A stretch of 59,717 nucleotides of DNA from Pseudomonas sp. PA27(2017) (GCF_001945445.1 NZ_MSXW01000025.1:1-59717); one strand, 5' to 3'. Counted from the first letter of the stretch, positions 40,714 through 50,496 are shown. Numbers and translations are program-made. The notes: generated by a model from the letters alone, not told the origin.

Positions 40714-41739
40714 ATGACCAGCCTGTCGATAACGCCCGAGCTGCCCAACGACCTGCACTACGTCGACGATCGCGCGCCCGGCATCACTCGCCGCAAGCTG
40801 CGCGGCAAATTCTGCTATTTCGAACCGAACGGCGAGCGCATTCGCGACACCCAGGAAATCGCCCGCATCAATGCCCTGGCGATACCTCCTGCCTATGTGG
40901 ACGTGTGGATCTGCGCCGACCCGAAGGGCCACCTGCAGGCGACCGGCCGCGATGCCCGGGGCCGCAAGCAGTACCGCTATCATCCGCGCTGGCGCGAAGT
41001 GCGCGACACCGACAAGTACGCCAACCTGCTGCTGTTCGGCAAGGCACTGCCCAAGTTGCGCCATACCATCGAACAGCACCTGTTGCTGCCTGAACATGGC
41101 CGCGAAAAGGTCATGGCCACCGTGATCACGCTGCTCGACAACACACTGATCCGTATCGGCAACGTGCGCTACGCCAAGGAAAACCGCTCCTACGGGCTGA
41201 CTACCCTGCGCAACCGGCATGTCGAGGTACAAGGCAGCGCCATCCGCTTCCATTTCCGTGGCAAGAGTGGCATCGAGCATGAAGTGGAGGTCAGCGACCG
41301 TCGCCTGGCTCGCATCATCCGCCGCTGCCTGGAGCTGCCGGGCCAGCACCTTTTCCAGTACCTGGATGCCGACGGCGAGCGCCACACGGTGACCTCGACG
41401 GACGTCAACAACTACCTGCGTGAGCTAACAGGCGCCGATTTCACCGCCAAGGATTACCGCACCTGGGCCGGCAGCGCCTTGGCGCTGACGCTATTGCGCG
41501 AACTGGAATGGCAGCCGGAAAGCTCGGCCAAGAAGCACGTGGTCGGCATGGTCAAGCAGGTCGCCGAAGAGCTGCGCAACACGCCCGCGGTGTGTCGCAA
41601 GTGCTACATCCACCCGGCGCTGATCGAAGCCTTCCATGCCGGTGAACTGGCTGACCTACGCCTGGCCGCGGCGCGCAAGGGGCTGCGCAGCGAAGAAAGC
41701 CTGCTGATGCGCTTTCTGGAGAAATTGCCGGTCGCCTGA
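40714..41739 (+). CDS. DNA topoisomerase IB (poxvirus-like bacterial type)
   Basis: A 341-residue enzyme that relaxes supercoils through a 3'-phosphotyrosyl intermediate. The small N-terminal domain (1-100; LRGKFCYFEPNGERI, YRYHPRWREVRDTDKY) precedes the catalytic domain. Active-site residues are visible: R147 in LIRIGNVRYAKENRSYGLTTL, K184 in FRGKSG, R249 in KDYRTWAGS and the nucleophile Y298 in CRKCYIHP. Length agrees with bacterial TopIB (about 340). It is accessory to gyrase and topoisomerase IV, present in only some bacteria, and its cellular role is not well known. Confidence 0.92.
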   Translation: MTSLSITPELPNDLHYVDDRAPGITRRKLRGKFCYFEPNGERIRDTQEIARINALAIPPAYVDVWICADPKGHLQATGRDARGRKQYRYHPRWREVRDTDKYANLLLFGKALPKLRHTIEQHLLLPEHGREKVMATVITLLDNTLIRIGNVRYAKENRSYGLTTLRNRHVEVQGSAIRFHFRGKSGIEHEVEVSDRRLARIIRRCLELPGQHLFQYLDADGERHTVTSTDVNNYLRELTGADFTAKDYRTWAGSALALTLLRELEWQPESSAKKHVVGMVKQVAEELRNTPAVCRKCYIHPALIEAFHAGELADLRLAAARKGLRSEESLLMRFLEKLPVA

Positions 41740-41823
41740 AAGTGGCAAGATCCGTGGGATTGATGTCATTGCCGCCACAACTTTTTCTGCCCACACTGGC
41801 CTTCTCCATTCAGAGGGGCCACC

Positions 41824-42834
41824 ATGGACGACCGCAAATGCATCGCCGCACTGATCTACCCGGGCTTCATGAGCCTGGACGTGGTCGGCCCACTGCAGGT
41901 GTTCGCTTCCGCCAACGTCGAGCGTAATCGCCAGGGTCTGGGCGATGCCTACCGGCTATTGATGCTTGCCGACCAGCCAGGACCGGTGAACAGCTCCGCC
42001 GGCATGGGCGTGATAGCCGATGCCGCATGGCGCGACGTGGACCCCGCCAGCCTGGATACCCTGCTGATTCCCGGCGGCGCTGGTGAAACCCGACAATGCG
42101 AGAACCAGCCGCTGCTGGGCTGGCTGCGGGATTCCGAACCCCATATCCGGCGCCTGGGCTCGGTGTGCTCCGGCGCGCTGATCCTCGCGCGCACCGGGCT
42201 GCTCGACGGCAGGCGTGTGACCACCCACTGGGCCGATATCGACGCGCTGCGCCAGGACGGCAAGCTGCTGGTCGACAGCGACTGCCTGCACACCTATGCC
42301 CCCAGTGCAGGCGATGGCAGCGAGCATCTGTTCACCTCCGCTGGCGTTACCGCCGGTATCGACCTGGCATTGGCCCTGGTCGAGGCCGACCTGGGCCGCA
42401 GCACCGCACTGGCGGTGGCGCGACGCCTGGTGATGTTCCTACGCCGCCCGGGCGGCCAGGCGCAGTTCAGCGCCCTGCTCGCCCCGGAGCCGAGCCGCAC
42501 CCCGCGTCTGGCCGAATTGCTCGAGTGGATTCCAACCAACCTGGGCGGCGACCTGTCGCTCGACGCCCTGGCCGACAAGGCGCGGATGACGCCACGCACC
42601 CTGTCGCGCGTATTCGCCAGGGAACTCGGCACTGGGCCGGCCGGCTATGTGGAGCGTGTTCGCCTGGAGGCTGCCCGTAGCCTGCTGCAGGACGCCCAGG
42701 CGTCGATCAGTACCGTCGCCCGCCTGACCGGCTTCGGCCACCCGGAGAACCTGCGTCGGGCCTTTCACAAACACCTGTCCATCAGCCCCCAGCAATACGC
42801 CGAACGTTTCGGCCAGGAGATCGACCATGCTTGA
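41824..42834 (+). CDS. GlxA family transcriptional regulator (DJ-1/PfpI-like plus AraC HTH)
   Basis: A 336-residue regulator. Residues 5-200 form a DJ-1/PfpI-like amidotransferase-fold sensing domain (IAALIYPGFMSLDVVGPLQV; nucleophile-elbow Cys 115 in GSVCSGALI). Residues about 230-330 form the AraC DNA-binding domain (LSLDALADKARMTPRTLSRVF, then VARLTGFGHPENLRRAFHKHL). Family members often sense quaternary amines, amino acids or nitriles; the ligand is unknown here. Its last eight bases overlap the DUF1272 gene, and with the MFS gene it forms a coupled set. A GAGGGGCCACC site precedes the ATG. Confidence 0.9.
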   Translation: MDDRKCIAALIYPGFMSLDVVGPLQVFASANVERNRQGLGDAYRLLMLADQPGPVNSSAGMGVIADAAWRDVDPASLDTLLIPGGAGETRQCENQPLLGWLRDSEPHIRRLGSVCSGALILARTGLLDGRRVTTHWADIDALRQDGKLLVDSDCLHTYAPSAGDGSEHLFTSAGVTAGIDLALALVEADLGRSTALAVARRLVMFLRRPGGQAQFSALLAPEPSRTPRLAELLEWIPTNLGGDLSLDALADKARMTPRTLSRVFARELGTGPAGYVERVRLEAARSLLQDAQASISTVARLTGFGHPENLRRAFHKHLSISPQQYAERFGQEIDHA

Positions 42835-43078
42835 GCTACGCCCCAACTGCGAATGCTGCGACCGCGACCTGCCGCCGGACTCTCTCGACGCGCGCATCTG
42901 CTCGTTCGAATGCACCTACTGTAGCCAGTGCGCCGACACGCACCTCAAAGGGCACTGCCCGAACTGCTCGGGAGAGCTGGTGCGTCGGCCGATTCGCCCT
43001 GCCGCCAAGCTGTCGGCCAACCCGCCCTCGACCTTGCGCGTGCTCAAGGCGGGAGGATGCAATGCTGCTTATTCGTAA
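42827..43078 (+). CDS. DUF1272 cysteine-rich zinc-ribbon protein
   Basis: An 83-residue protein dense in cysteine over its first 50 residues (NCECCDRDLPP, ICSFECTYCSQCA, GHCPNCSGEL), a typical DUF1272 treble-clef/RING-like zinc-binding pattern. Its basic tail (LVRRPIRPAAKL) is probably flexible. It overlaps the regulator gene upstream by eight bases and the MFS gene downstream by 17, so expression of all three is coupled. Function unknown; regulation or metal-dependent protein contact is possible. Confidence 0.85.
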   Translation: MLELRPNCECCDRDLPPDSLDARICSFECTYCSQCADTHLKGHCPNCSGELVRRPIRPAAKLSANPPSTLRVLKAGGCNAAYS

Positions 43079-44228
43079 CCGGGCCCTGCTGACCCTGTTT
43101 CTCGCCCAGGCGCTGTACTGGAGCTGCTCGCTGATCGGCATCACGCTCACCGCGCTGATCGGCTTGCAACTATCGCCCTACAACGCGCTGGCCACCCTGC
43201 CCCTGGCGCTGCTGGTGCTCGGCAACCTGCTGGCGACTCACCCGCTGTCGCTGTTCATGCAGCGCCATGGCCGCAGGCCCGGCCTGACCCTGGGCGCCGC
43301 AGCCGGCATACTCGGCGGCCTGACCAGCGCCCTGGGTGTCTGGCTCGGCGACTTCATCCTGTTCTGCCTCGGCGCGCTCGCCACAGGCGTCTATCAGGCC
43401 TCAGCCGCGTATTACCGTTTCGCGGCGCTGGAAACGGTGGACGATGCCTACAAGGGGCGCGCGGCTGCCTGGGTGATCGCCGGCGGCATCTGCGCCGCCC
43501 TGATTGCGCCGAGCCTGACGCTGTGGGCGCGTAACGCACTGAGCACGCCCTTCGTAGGTGCCTACGTGCTGTTGGCCGGCCTGGCGCTGCTTGGCCTGGC
43601 GTTGCTCAGCACCCTGCACGTGGGAACCATCACCGTCGCGCCGCGAGGCGACATGCGCAGCCTGCTGGCGCGCCCGGCAATCCGCGCTGCACTGGTGGTA
43701 ACGGCCATCGGCAACGGCCTGATGATTCTGGTGATGAACGCGACACCGCTGGCCATGAGCTTCTGCGGCTTGCCGCTGGAAAGCGCTGCCGGGGTGATCC
43801 AGTGGCACGTGCTGGGCATGTTCCTGCCTGCGCTGATCGCCGGCCCACTGGTGGATCGCCTGGGCAGCCGGCCGGTGGCCTTGCTGGGTATCGCAACGCT
43901 CGGCGGCAGTGCGCTGGTCGGATTGAGCGGGCAAAGCCAAGCTTTCTTCCTAGTTTCCTCGCTGCTGCTGGGCATCGGCTGGAACCTGATGCTGATTGCC
44001 GGTACCACGCTGCTGGCCTCGGCCCACCAGCCCGACGAACGAGGTAAGGCCCAAGGGCTCATGGAGTTGACCAATAGCGGCGTTGCCGCCTGTGCGGCCT
44101 TCGCGTCCGGTGCGCTGATCACCGGGCTGGGCTGGGCGCAGATCAACCTGGCCATGCTGCCGCTGCTGGCGATCGCCCTGATCGCACTGCTGGCACGCCG
44201 TGCAACCAGGGCAGCGGCGGCCGGCTAG
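43062..44228 (+). CDS. Major facilitator superfamily transporter
   Basis: A 388-residue, 12-helix MFS permease. The loop 2-3 motif is reduced to MQRHGRRPGLTLGA, and the second half begins about residue 200 (RSLLARPAIRAALVVTAIGNGLM; GPLVDRLGSRPVALLG repeats the A-motif). It is probably a drug or metabolite exporter of the YdeE/Bcr-like type. GGGAGG stands six bases before ATG 43062, inside the DUF1272 gene; the longer frame from 42831 overlies that gene and is not real. Substrate may be what the GlxA regulator senses (inference). Confidence 0.88.
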   Translation: MLLIRNRALLTLFLAQALYWSCSLIGITLTALIGLQLSPYNALATLPLALLVLGNLLATHPLSLFMQRHGRRPGLTLGAAAGILGGLTSALGVWLGDFILFCLGALATGVYQASAAYYRFAALETVDDAYKGRAAAWVIAGGICAALIAPSLTLWARNALSTPFVGAYVLLAGLALLGLALLSTLHVGTITVAPRGDMRSLLARPAIRAALVVTAIGNGLMILVMNATPLAMSFCGLPLESAAGVIQWHVLGMFLPALIAGPLVDRLGSRPVALLGIATLGGSALVGLSGQSQAFFLVSSLLLGIGWNLMLIAGTTLLASAHQPDERGKAQGLMELTNSGVAACAAFASGALITGLGWAQINLAMLPLLAIALIALLARRATRAAAAG

Positions 44229-45181
44229 ACGCCGAACACCGTGACCTGGTTGCGACCGTTGCGCTTGGAGCTGTAGAGCGCCTGGTCGGCCCATTGGATG
44301 ACCTGCTGGTGATCGTGGCTGGGCTCGCTCAGGTCGGCCACACCGAGGCTGATGGTGAAGGGAATCACCTGCCCCTCGTGGCTGACCTGCAAGCGCTCGA
44401 CGATCAGGCGCAAACGTTCGGCGAAGACCCGCCCGCCCGCCGCATCGACATCCGGCAGCAGCACCACGAACTCCTCGCCGCCATAGCGCCCGGCGATGTC
44501 GGTATCACGCAACTGCTCGCGCAGCACCTTGGCGACACTCTGGATCACCGTGTCGCCGGCCTGGTGGCCGTAGGTGTCGTTGACCTTCTTGAAATGATCA
44601 ATATCGAAGATCACCAGCGCTGCGCTGCTGCCGTAACGGCGATGACGGGCGTGTTCGCGCTTGAGCTCCTCCTCCCAGTGGCCGCGGTTGTTCAGCCCGG
44701 TCAGCCGGTCGGTACGCGAAAGGTGCTTGAACTGATCGCTCATTGCCTGCAACTGACGCTTGTTCACCGCCACGCTGGTCACGTCATAAACGATCACGCA
44801 CAGGTGCTCGATCTTGCTGTTGGTGGCCATCAGCGGCAGGATGGTGGTGTTCTGGTACATGAAATCTTCCAGCCCGGTGATCGGCTGGTAATTCTTGAAA
44901 CGCACCAGGTACGGCCGTTGCTCCCAGATGGTGAAGGCCGGCGTACCCAGGGTTACGACGTTTTCCACCTTGTTGCGAAACCACACCTCGTCGACCTCGG
45001 GAAACAGCTCGAAGAACGAGCGCTCGGCCGCATCCCGGGCGGTACGCCCGGAATGGTTCTCCATAAAGCTGTTCCATACTTCCACGCGGTACTGACGGTC
45101 GAGCACCACCACGCCGACATCGATGCTCTGCACGATGGCCAGCAGCCAATGGAAATCGTTTAAATCCATGCTCTCGGCCAT
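44225..45181 (-). CDS. Diguanylate cyclase with N-terminal PAS domain
   Basis: A 318-residue cytosolic protein. Residues 10-135 look like a PAS fold (DVGVVVLDRQYRVEVWNSFME, FFELFPEVDE). The GGDEF domain at about 155-315 has the active site RYGGEEF and, five residues before it, the inhibitory I-site RDTD, so it should make c-di-GMP and be product-inhibited. DRLTGLNNRGHWEEEL and FDIDHFKKVNDTYGH are standard. ATG 45181 is chosen because the frame upstream to 45496 overlies the REC-CheC gene. It starts five bases after that gene's stop; probably cotranscribed. Its stop region overlaps the convergent MFS gene by four bases. Confidence 0.92.
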   Translation of the reverse strand: MAESMDLNDFHWLLAIVQSIDVGVVVLDRQYRVEVWNSFMENHSGRTARDAAERSFFELFPEVDEVWFRNKVENVVTLGTPAFTIWEQRPYLVRFKNYQPITGLEDFMYQNTTILPLMATNSKIEHLCVIVYDVTSVAVNKRQLQAMSDQFKHLSRTDRLTGLNNRGHWEEELKREHARHRRYGSSAALVIFDIDHFKKVNDTYGHQAGDTVIQSVAKVLREQLRDTDIAGRYGGEEFVVLLPDVDAAGGRVFAERLRLIVERLQVSHEGQVIPFTISLGVADLSEPSHDHQQVIQWADQALYSSKRNGRNQVTVFGV

Positions 45182-45186
45182 GCGGC

Positions 45187-46176
45187 TTATTCCATCAGAT
45201 AGGCGAGTTTGTTGGTCAGCAGCGACACCGAATCCTCGGTGAACAGCAGCAACAGGTCGAAGTGGATGTCGTGGCCTTCGATGCTGTAGCTCACCTCGAC
45301 GGCCAGGGTCTTGCGCCAGCGCTGGCTGTTGATGCGGATCAGCTCGTCGATGGAGGCATGCTCGCCGAGTATCTGCGGGTGGCCCTGGGAGAAGCTCACG
45401 TCGAGCTGCTCGGCGATGCCGCTCAGGCACGCGCCAATGAGGATGCTGGACATGTCCAGGAGCATCTCCATGGACGAATGGTTGTGCTCCTGCCACTGCA
45501 TCAGCTTGGCCATGTCGGCCACTTCCGAATCATGGAAGATCAGCAGCGCCTCACCGGCGATGCCCTCGCCGATATAGCCCTGGCACACCGCAGTCAAACC
45601 ATTGCCACGCTGGGCATCGGCCAGCGCCATGTGCAGCTCGCTGACCTCGAGGATATTGACGTTAGGGATCGGCAGTTGCACGAACACCCCGAGCACCCGG
45701 GCCAGCAGCGCAGCCGCACGGCCCATGGCGATGTTGACCACCTCGCGGAAGGCATCGCGAAACGACACCTTGGGCTCGGGCAGCGCCGCGACGGGCGCCG
45801 CCGCCACGTGCAGAAAGCCAAGCTGATCCAGGGTCTGGCGCAACAGCTCGGGGTCGGCAGGCTTTTTCAGGAATGCCAGGGCGCCGAGTTCCTTGACCCG
45901 GCGGATCGCTTCTTCCTGCACGTCGCCGGACACCACGATAACCTTCTGCGCACGCCCTTCGGCCTTCAGCGCCGCGAGCACGCCGTAGCCATCGAGCACC
46001 GGCATGGTGAGGTCGAGCAACAAGAGATCGAAGTGAGCCGCGCGCAGTTGCTGCAGCGCTTCTTCACCGTTGGCGGCCTGGCTGACGGTTACCGGCCAGT
46101 CCGCTGGCAAGGCGCGCAGCAGTTGCTTGCGGGCCATGTTGGAGTCATCGCAGACGAGAAGAGATGCGGTGGGCAT
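45187..46176 (-). CDS. Response regulator with CheC/CheX-type phosphatase output domain
   Basis: A 329-residue two-domain protein. The receiver domain (1-120) has D10/D11, phospho-acceptor D55 in LLLLDLTMP, S83 and K104/K105. The CheC-like domain (about 135-325) has one intact E-x-x-N site (E145, N148 in FREVVNIAMGRAAALLA); the second site has become D-x-x-S (DMSSILIGACLSG, about 241-244). It probably dephosphorylates receiver proteins, with activity set by its own phosphorylation. It precedes a diguanylate cyclase gene by five bases, so the pair probably links phospho-signalling to c-di-GMP. No partner kinase is encoded nearby. Confidence 0.88.
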   Translation of the reverse strand: MPTASLLVCDDSNMARKQLLRALPADWPVTVSQAANGEEALQQLRAAHFDLLLLDLTMPVLDGYGVLAALKAEGRAQKVIVVSGDVQEEAIRRVKELGALAFLKKPADPELLRQTLDQLGFLHVAAAPVAALPEPKVSFRDAFREVVNIAMGRAAALLARVLGVFVQLPIPNVNILEVSELHMALADAQRGNGLTAVCQGYIGEGIAGEALLIFHDSEVADMAKLMQWQEHNHSSMEMLLDMSSILIGACLSGIAEQLDVSFSQGHPQILGEHASIDELIRINSQRWRKTLAVEVSYSIEGHDIHFDLLLLFTEDSVSLLTNKLAYLME

Positions 46177-46333
46177 CGATACGCCTCAAGAAGTGGGCCT
46201 GATCCGGCTTAGGCTGCAGCGAGTGTACGACAGCAACGCCATCCCTGGTGCGTTACCGACACTTATAGCAGAACGCCAGCACGCTTTCGGGTGTTTTCTA
46301 ACGCTTTCGTGAAGTGAAGCATGCCAAAACGCA

Positions 46334-46355
46334 CAAGGCGACCGAAGTCGCCTTG
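46334..46355 (-). terminator. Terminator of nfuA
   Basis: On the minus strand CAAGGCGAC-TTCG-GTCGCCTTG, a 9-bp stem with a stable UUCG loop, 19 bp past the nfuA stop, then GTGCGTTTT. The T-run is weak and displaced. Confidence 0.7.
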
Positions 46356-46373
46356 TCATCGCACTGGACGCGA

Positions 46374-46958
46374 TCAGTAATACGCGTTTTCACGATTGCT
46401 GTGGTCGGTCACATCGCGCACGCCCTTGAGTTCCGGAATGCGCTCGAGCAGGGTTTTCTCGATGCCTTCCTTGAGGGTCAGGTCGGCCTGGCCACAGCCC
46501 TGGCAACCGCCGCCGAACTGCAGCACGGCAATGCCTTCGTCGACCACGTCGATCAGCGTGACCTGACCGCCGTGGCTGGCCAGACCCGGGTTGATCTCGG
46601 TCTGCAGGTAATAGTTGATGCGCTCGTTGAGCGGGCTGTCTTCGTTGACCATCGGCACCTTGGCGTTCGGCGCCTTGATGGTCAGCTGGCCGCCCATGCG
46701 ATCGGTGGCGTAGTCGACCACGGCGTCTTCGAGAAACGGCTCGCTGACGGCATCGATCCAGGCCGTGAAGCTAGCCAAGCCAATGGCCTGGTCTTCCGGC
46801 TTCTGCTCGCCCGGCTTGCAGTAGGCGATGCAGGTTTCCGCGTACTGGGTACCGGGCTGGGTGATGAAGACCCGGATACCGATTCCCGGCGTGTTCTGCT
46901 TGCTCAGCAGGTCGGCCAGGTAATCATGGGCGGCATCGGTAATGGTAATGGTGCTCAT
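46374..46958 (-). CDS. nfuA: Fe/S biogenesis protein NfuA
   Basis: A 194-residue carrier that delivers [4Fe-4S] clusters to target proteins. The N-terminal degenerate A-type domain (1-95, lacking its cysteine ligands) is joined to a C-terminal Nfu domain with the cluster ligands C152-x-x-C155 in [14 protein letters not shown]. Length and motif match E. coli NfuA (191). It sits alone, with a hairpin terminator, in the P. aeruginosa-like order. Demand from the many Fe-S subunits of complex I and CysI in this window is a natural but unproven link. Confidence 0.96.
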   Translation of the reverse strand: MSTITITDAAHDYLADLLSKQNTPGIGIRVFITQPGTQYAETCIAYCKPGEQKPEDQAIGLASFTAWIDAVSEPFLEDAVVDYATDRMGGQLTIKAPNAKVPMVNEDSPLNERINYYLQTEINPGLASHGGQVTLIDVVDEGIAVLQFGGGCQGCGQADLTLKEGIEKTLLERIPELKGVRDVTDHSNRENAYY

Positions 46959-47028
46959 GGCAACTCCTCACGGTCATGGGCGAAGTGTACGCCAAATGGC
47001 CGTCGCGAATAAAGTCCTACCATTTTAC

Positions 47029-48048
47029 TCAGGATAAGGCCTGAAGCTGGTCTTTGCCCGATCGCTCGTTGATCCATGCCTTGGCCTGGACGAAAAAGCG
47101 CTTCTCGATCAGCTCGTAACTGCCCCACGACGCCAGGGCGATCAGCGGCACGCAGGCGACGATGACCACATAGGGATTGAGATCCAGGCTGGCCTGCAGG
47201 TACCAGCCCAGGGACAGGATGATCACGTGCAGCAGATACACCGAATACGAGCAGTCGCCCATGCGTGCCAGCAGGCGGTTATCCTTGAACCACGGCTCCA
47301 TGGCGATGCAGGCCGCGACGATCAGGGCGCTCGGCACGCCCCAGTGCAGCAGGCGCATGGTGTTGTCGAAGTGGTAGATGGCCAGCAGCGAACCGGCGAT
47401 CACCAGCAGCGGCACCCACAGCCCCTGACGGATCCAGCCGCGGCTGTAGACCATACCCAGCAGCACGCCGAACAGGAACTCGTAGACGATGCTGTTGCGG
47501 TAGAAGTTGCTCAGCCAGGGCTGGGTCGCCAGGAGGCCGAAGATCATCAGCATCACCGCCACGAACAGTAGGCGCAGGCGCTGCGGAACCACGAACGCCA
47601 GGGCGAACAGCAGGTAGAAGAACATCTCGTAATTCAGGGTCCAGCCGACGTTGAGCGTGGGGTAGAGCCCGAAACCCGCCGGGTTTTCCGCAGGAATGAA
47701 CAGCAGCGAAAGCATCAGGTGCTGCAGATCGAAGGCCTGGGTGGGCATCACCGGGTTGGCGAAGGCGATGATCAGTGCGGCGATCAGCGAGTACAGCCAG
47801 TAGGCCGGCACGATGCGCAGGGCGCGGTTGAGCATGAAGCGCCACGGGGTGATGGTCTTGCCCTGGGTGGACAGGTAGATGACCAGGCCGCTGATGACGA
47901 AGAAAATATCGACGCCCACCGCGCCCTTGTCTGAAAAAAGATGACCCATGAAACTCTCGGCCTTGAAATCGAAAAACACCTGCATGACATGGTGAAAGAC
48001 CACTACCCAGGCAGCCAATGCCCGGAGTGCCTGCACTGAAATCAGCAT
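47029..48048 (-). CDS. Acyltransferase 3 family membrane protein
   Basis: A 339-residue, roughly ten-helix protein. ALRALAAWVVVFHHVMQVF holds the conserved tandem His (H18-H19) on helix 1. GAVGVDIFFVISGLVIY and RALRIVPAYWLY are family hallmarks, and SYSVYLLHVIILSL closes the fold. Such enzymes O-acetylate lipopolysaccharide, exopolysaccharide or other surface glycans (OafA/ExoZ/WecH). No C-terminal SGNH domain is present. There are no glycan genes beside it, so the target is unknown. Confidence 0.9.
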   Translation of the reverse strand: MLISVQALRALAAWVVVFHHVMQVFFDFKAESFMGHLFSDKGAVGVDIFFVISGLVIYLSTQGKTITPWRFMLNRALRIVPAYWLYSLIAALIIAFANPVMPTQAFDLQHLMLSLLFIPAENPAGFGLYPTLNVGWTLNYEMFFYLLFALAFVVPQRLRLLFVAVMLMIFGLLATQPWLSNFYRNSIVYEFLFGVLLGMVYSRGWIRQGLWVPLLVIAGSLLAIYHFDNTMRLLHWGVPSALIVAACIAMEPWFKDNRLLARMGDCSYSVYLLHVIILSLGWYLQASLDLNPYVVIVACVPLIALASWGSYELIEKRFFVQAKAWINERSGKDQLQALS

Positions 48049-48182
48049 AAAACCGCCACTCTCCCGCTCGTTGAAACCGATACCGGGCAGCCGTCAATAA
48101 TCGGCTGCCACAGCGTCCGACCGCAGTGGCGACAGAAAGATCGGATGAATTAGCGAAGCGTTGCTCGGGTACGGCTACGCCG

Positions 48183-48210
48183 CGGCTCTCGCGGCGAGTC
48201 GCGAGAGCCG
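48183..48210. repeat. Long inverted repeat downstream of cti
   Basis: CGGCTCTCGC (48183-48192) and GCGAGAGCCG (48201-48210), a 10-bp stem with an 8-base loop, nine bases beyond the cti stop. It lacks a T-run, so it may be a stabiliser or a rho-independent terminator of poor quality for cti. Confidence 0.5.
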
Positions 48211-48219
48211 GGTTGCTGG

Positions 48220-50496
48220 CTACAGGTTCTGGTAGCGGTTCATGTCCAGTACGCCGGCCTCTATCGGCTCGTGCTCGCGGATATGCGCCGTCAGGTCATG
48301 GAAGTACTGCCAGAACTGCGGGTGAGTGCGACGAATGCCCCAGCGCTCGACGACCTTCTCGAAAGCGGCCGCATCGCCGGCCTGCTCCATGGCTGCCACG
48401 AAGTCCGGCACCTGGGCGGCGGGCATCGAGAACATGAAATTCGGGTAGCTGCTCATTACCTCGGGGTAGACGGTCAGGGTGTCGAGACGCGGCTGGTAGC
48501 GCAGCTCTTCGCCAAGCATGAAGGCGACGTTGCTGTGGGCACGGTTGCGCAGCAGGCTGTACACCTCGCGACGACCGTCCCCCTCGACCCGCAGCAGCGT
48601 GGTTTCCGGCAGTTGCTCGATCACCTTGAGTTGCGCGGCTGGCTTCGACGCCAGGCGGCTCAACGCCTGTTCGGCCTGACGCAACTCGGCAGGCAGGCCA
48701 TCGCGATGACAATGCTCGCCGCCACAGCGATTGATCGGATCAGGCCGGGCGTCGAGTGCGACGAAGCGCTGCAGCAGTTGCTCGGCGAACTGGCGCTTTG
48801 GATCATCGCTGCCCAGGGCCAGGCCGCTCGGGGTTTTCCGATCCACCGGGTAATAGTCCATCCACGCCTTGAGCTTGCCGCTGTACTGGTACCAGTCACC
48901 AAAGATCGCCTTGCGCGAATCGGCCGGCATCAGGCGCAGAAAGTTCTGTTCGGCGCCATTGCGGATCAAGTCGAAGTACAGGCGCGTCTGCGCCTGGTGC
49001 GAGACGTTGCCGAACACGTCGAAATTGACCACCAGTTGGTAATAGGTGCGCTCGAGCAGCGGATAGTCCATCCACCAGAGGGTCTGCGGGATCTCGCCCA
49101 CCAGGCCTTTGCGCACCGAGGCGCTGTCGTGCTGGCGGAAGATCGACAGCAACGCGTTGTCGTTACCCTGCCAGATCTGCGACCACTCCGGCGCCGGAGC
49201 CGCGGCGTAGCCTTCGGTACGCAGCGCCTCGTATTCATTGCGCTTGTCACGGTAGCTGCGCCACAGGCCCAGCAGGTCGCCGATCTCGTCGAGCTGGCCC
49301 GGCATCGCCAGCAAGGGCGTGGCGGCGCCGCGATAAGCCGGGTCGGTGACGTACAGGTCGTGCTGCGGGTCTTGGAAGAACACCCAGAAGTTGTCGCGGA
49401 TCACGTCGGTGGCGATCTGCCCACGGCACACCGGCCCGCGGATGAAGGTGCGCACGAAGTACTCGGCGTTATCGAGCATGAACTGGTAACGGGCCTGGGC
49501 CGGAATCGCCTCGAACGCCAGAAACGGATTGGAGCGATGCTGCACGCCATAACCTGGCAGCTGACTTACCTGCCAATCGGTACCGAAGAACAGCGCGCGC
49601 ACGTGCGCAAGCTTGGCGGCACTGAGCGGATAGGTGATGTGGGTCTTGTGGACGATCACCCCCTGGATCGGCATCAGCCGGTAATAGAAGTCCGTACCGG
49701 GGTCATCGTTGGGGCGCCGGGTGGCGATGATGTCCACCGGCTGCCCGCTGGGCGTGCGCGAGCGCACCAACTGAAAGAAATGCCCGGCCTCGCCCCCATC
49801 GAAATACAGATGGGCGAGAAACAGGTGCTCGTAGAGCCAGCGGCTGACCAGGCCTTGCTCATTGCCCGCGGCATTGAGAAAACGCTCCCAGTCGGCGACC
49901 TGGCGGGCTTCGGCCGGGCTGGCCTGCAGCGCTTGCTCGTCCACCGGCGCACCTTGCTGCAGCCAACGCTGTACGGTCTGGTAATCCTGTTCGGTGAGGC
50001 CGGTGACGGCGAATGGCATGCCGGCCATGGGGTTCTTGCCAGCGAAGTCGGCGAACTCACCCGGTAACGCACACTGGTTGGCGCGCTCGATGCTGATGTC
50101 CAGGTCCCTGGGCAGCTTGCTGTTGGGCGGCAGCGGCGTGGCATGGCCGAGTTCGAGCATACGCGCCATCAGCGCCGCCTGACCGCCCTGCTGTTCCAGC
50201 ACCGAATGAAAATCCTTGCGGCGCCAGGCCGGCGCACCATGGGCGTCCATGAACAGCCGCGTAGTCGCTTGAGTATGGGTACGCGTGCCGTCGTAAACGG
50301 CTGCTTTGCTGGCGCCGCGCTCGACGCCTTCACCACTGCCCAGATTGAGCTGGCATGGTGCGTCGTAGCAAGCGTGGCACGCTACGCAGTTGTGCGTGAA
50401 GATCGGCTGGATGTCACGGCTGTAGGAAATCTCTTGGGCCACTGTCAGCGGGCTGATCAGAACGAGACAGAAGGTCAACAACAGCCGGCAGTACAT
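48220..50496 (-). CDS. cti: Fatty acid cis/trans isomerase, periplasmic cytochrome c-type
   Basis: A 758-residue periplasmic enzyme that converts cis- to trans-unsaturated fatty acids in membrane phospholipids, quickly stiffening the membrane under solvent or heat stress. The signal peptide [20 protein letters not shown] ends near AQE. The haem-binding motif is C37-VA-C40-H41 in [14 protein letters not shown], the single CXXCH typical of Cti. A second HxxD/C-rich patch ([12 protein letters not shown]) lies in the C-terminal half. ATG 50496 is chosen for the signal peptide; the frame continues upstream to 50607 without support. It is divergent from metH over 188 bp. Confidence 0.95.
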   Translation of the reverse strand: MYCRLLLTFCLVLISPLTVAQEISYSRDIQPIFTHNCVACHACYDAPCQLNLGSGEGVERGASKAAVYDGTRTHTQATTRLFMDAHGAPAWRRKDFHSVLEQQGGQAALMARMLELGHATPLPPNSKLPRDLDISIERANQCALPGEFADFAGKNPMAGMPFAVTGLTEQDYQTVQRWLQQGAPVDEQALQASPAEARQVADWERFLNAAGNEQGLVSRWLYEHLFLAHLYFDGGEAGHFFQLVRSRTPSGQPVDIIATRRPNDDPGTDFYYRLMPIQGVIVHKTHITYPLSAAKLAHVRALFFGTDWQVSQLPGYGVQHRSNPFLAFEAIPAQARYQFMLDNAEYFVRTFIRGPVCRGQIATDVIRDNFWVFFQDPQHDLYVTDPAYRGAATPLLAMPGQLDEIGDLLGLWRSYRDKRNEYEALRTEGYAAAPAPEWSQIWQGNDNALLSIFRQHDSASVRKGLVGEIPQTLWWMDYPLLERTYYQLVVNFDVFGNVSHQAQTRLYFDLIRNGAEQNFLRLMPADSRKAIFGDWYQYSGKLKAWMDYYPVDRKTPSGLALGSDDPKRQFAEQLLQRFVALDARPDPINRCGGEHCHRDGLPAELRQAEQALSRLASKPAAQLKVIEQLPETTLLRVEGDGRREVYSLLRNRAHSNVAFMLGEELRYQPRLDTLTVYPEVMSSYPNFMFSMPAAQVPDFVAAMEQAGDAAAFEKVVERWGIRRTHPQFWQYFHDLTAHIREHEPIEAGVLDMNRYQNL

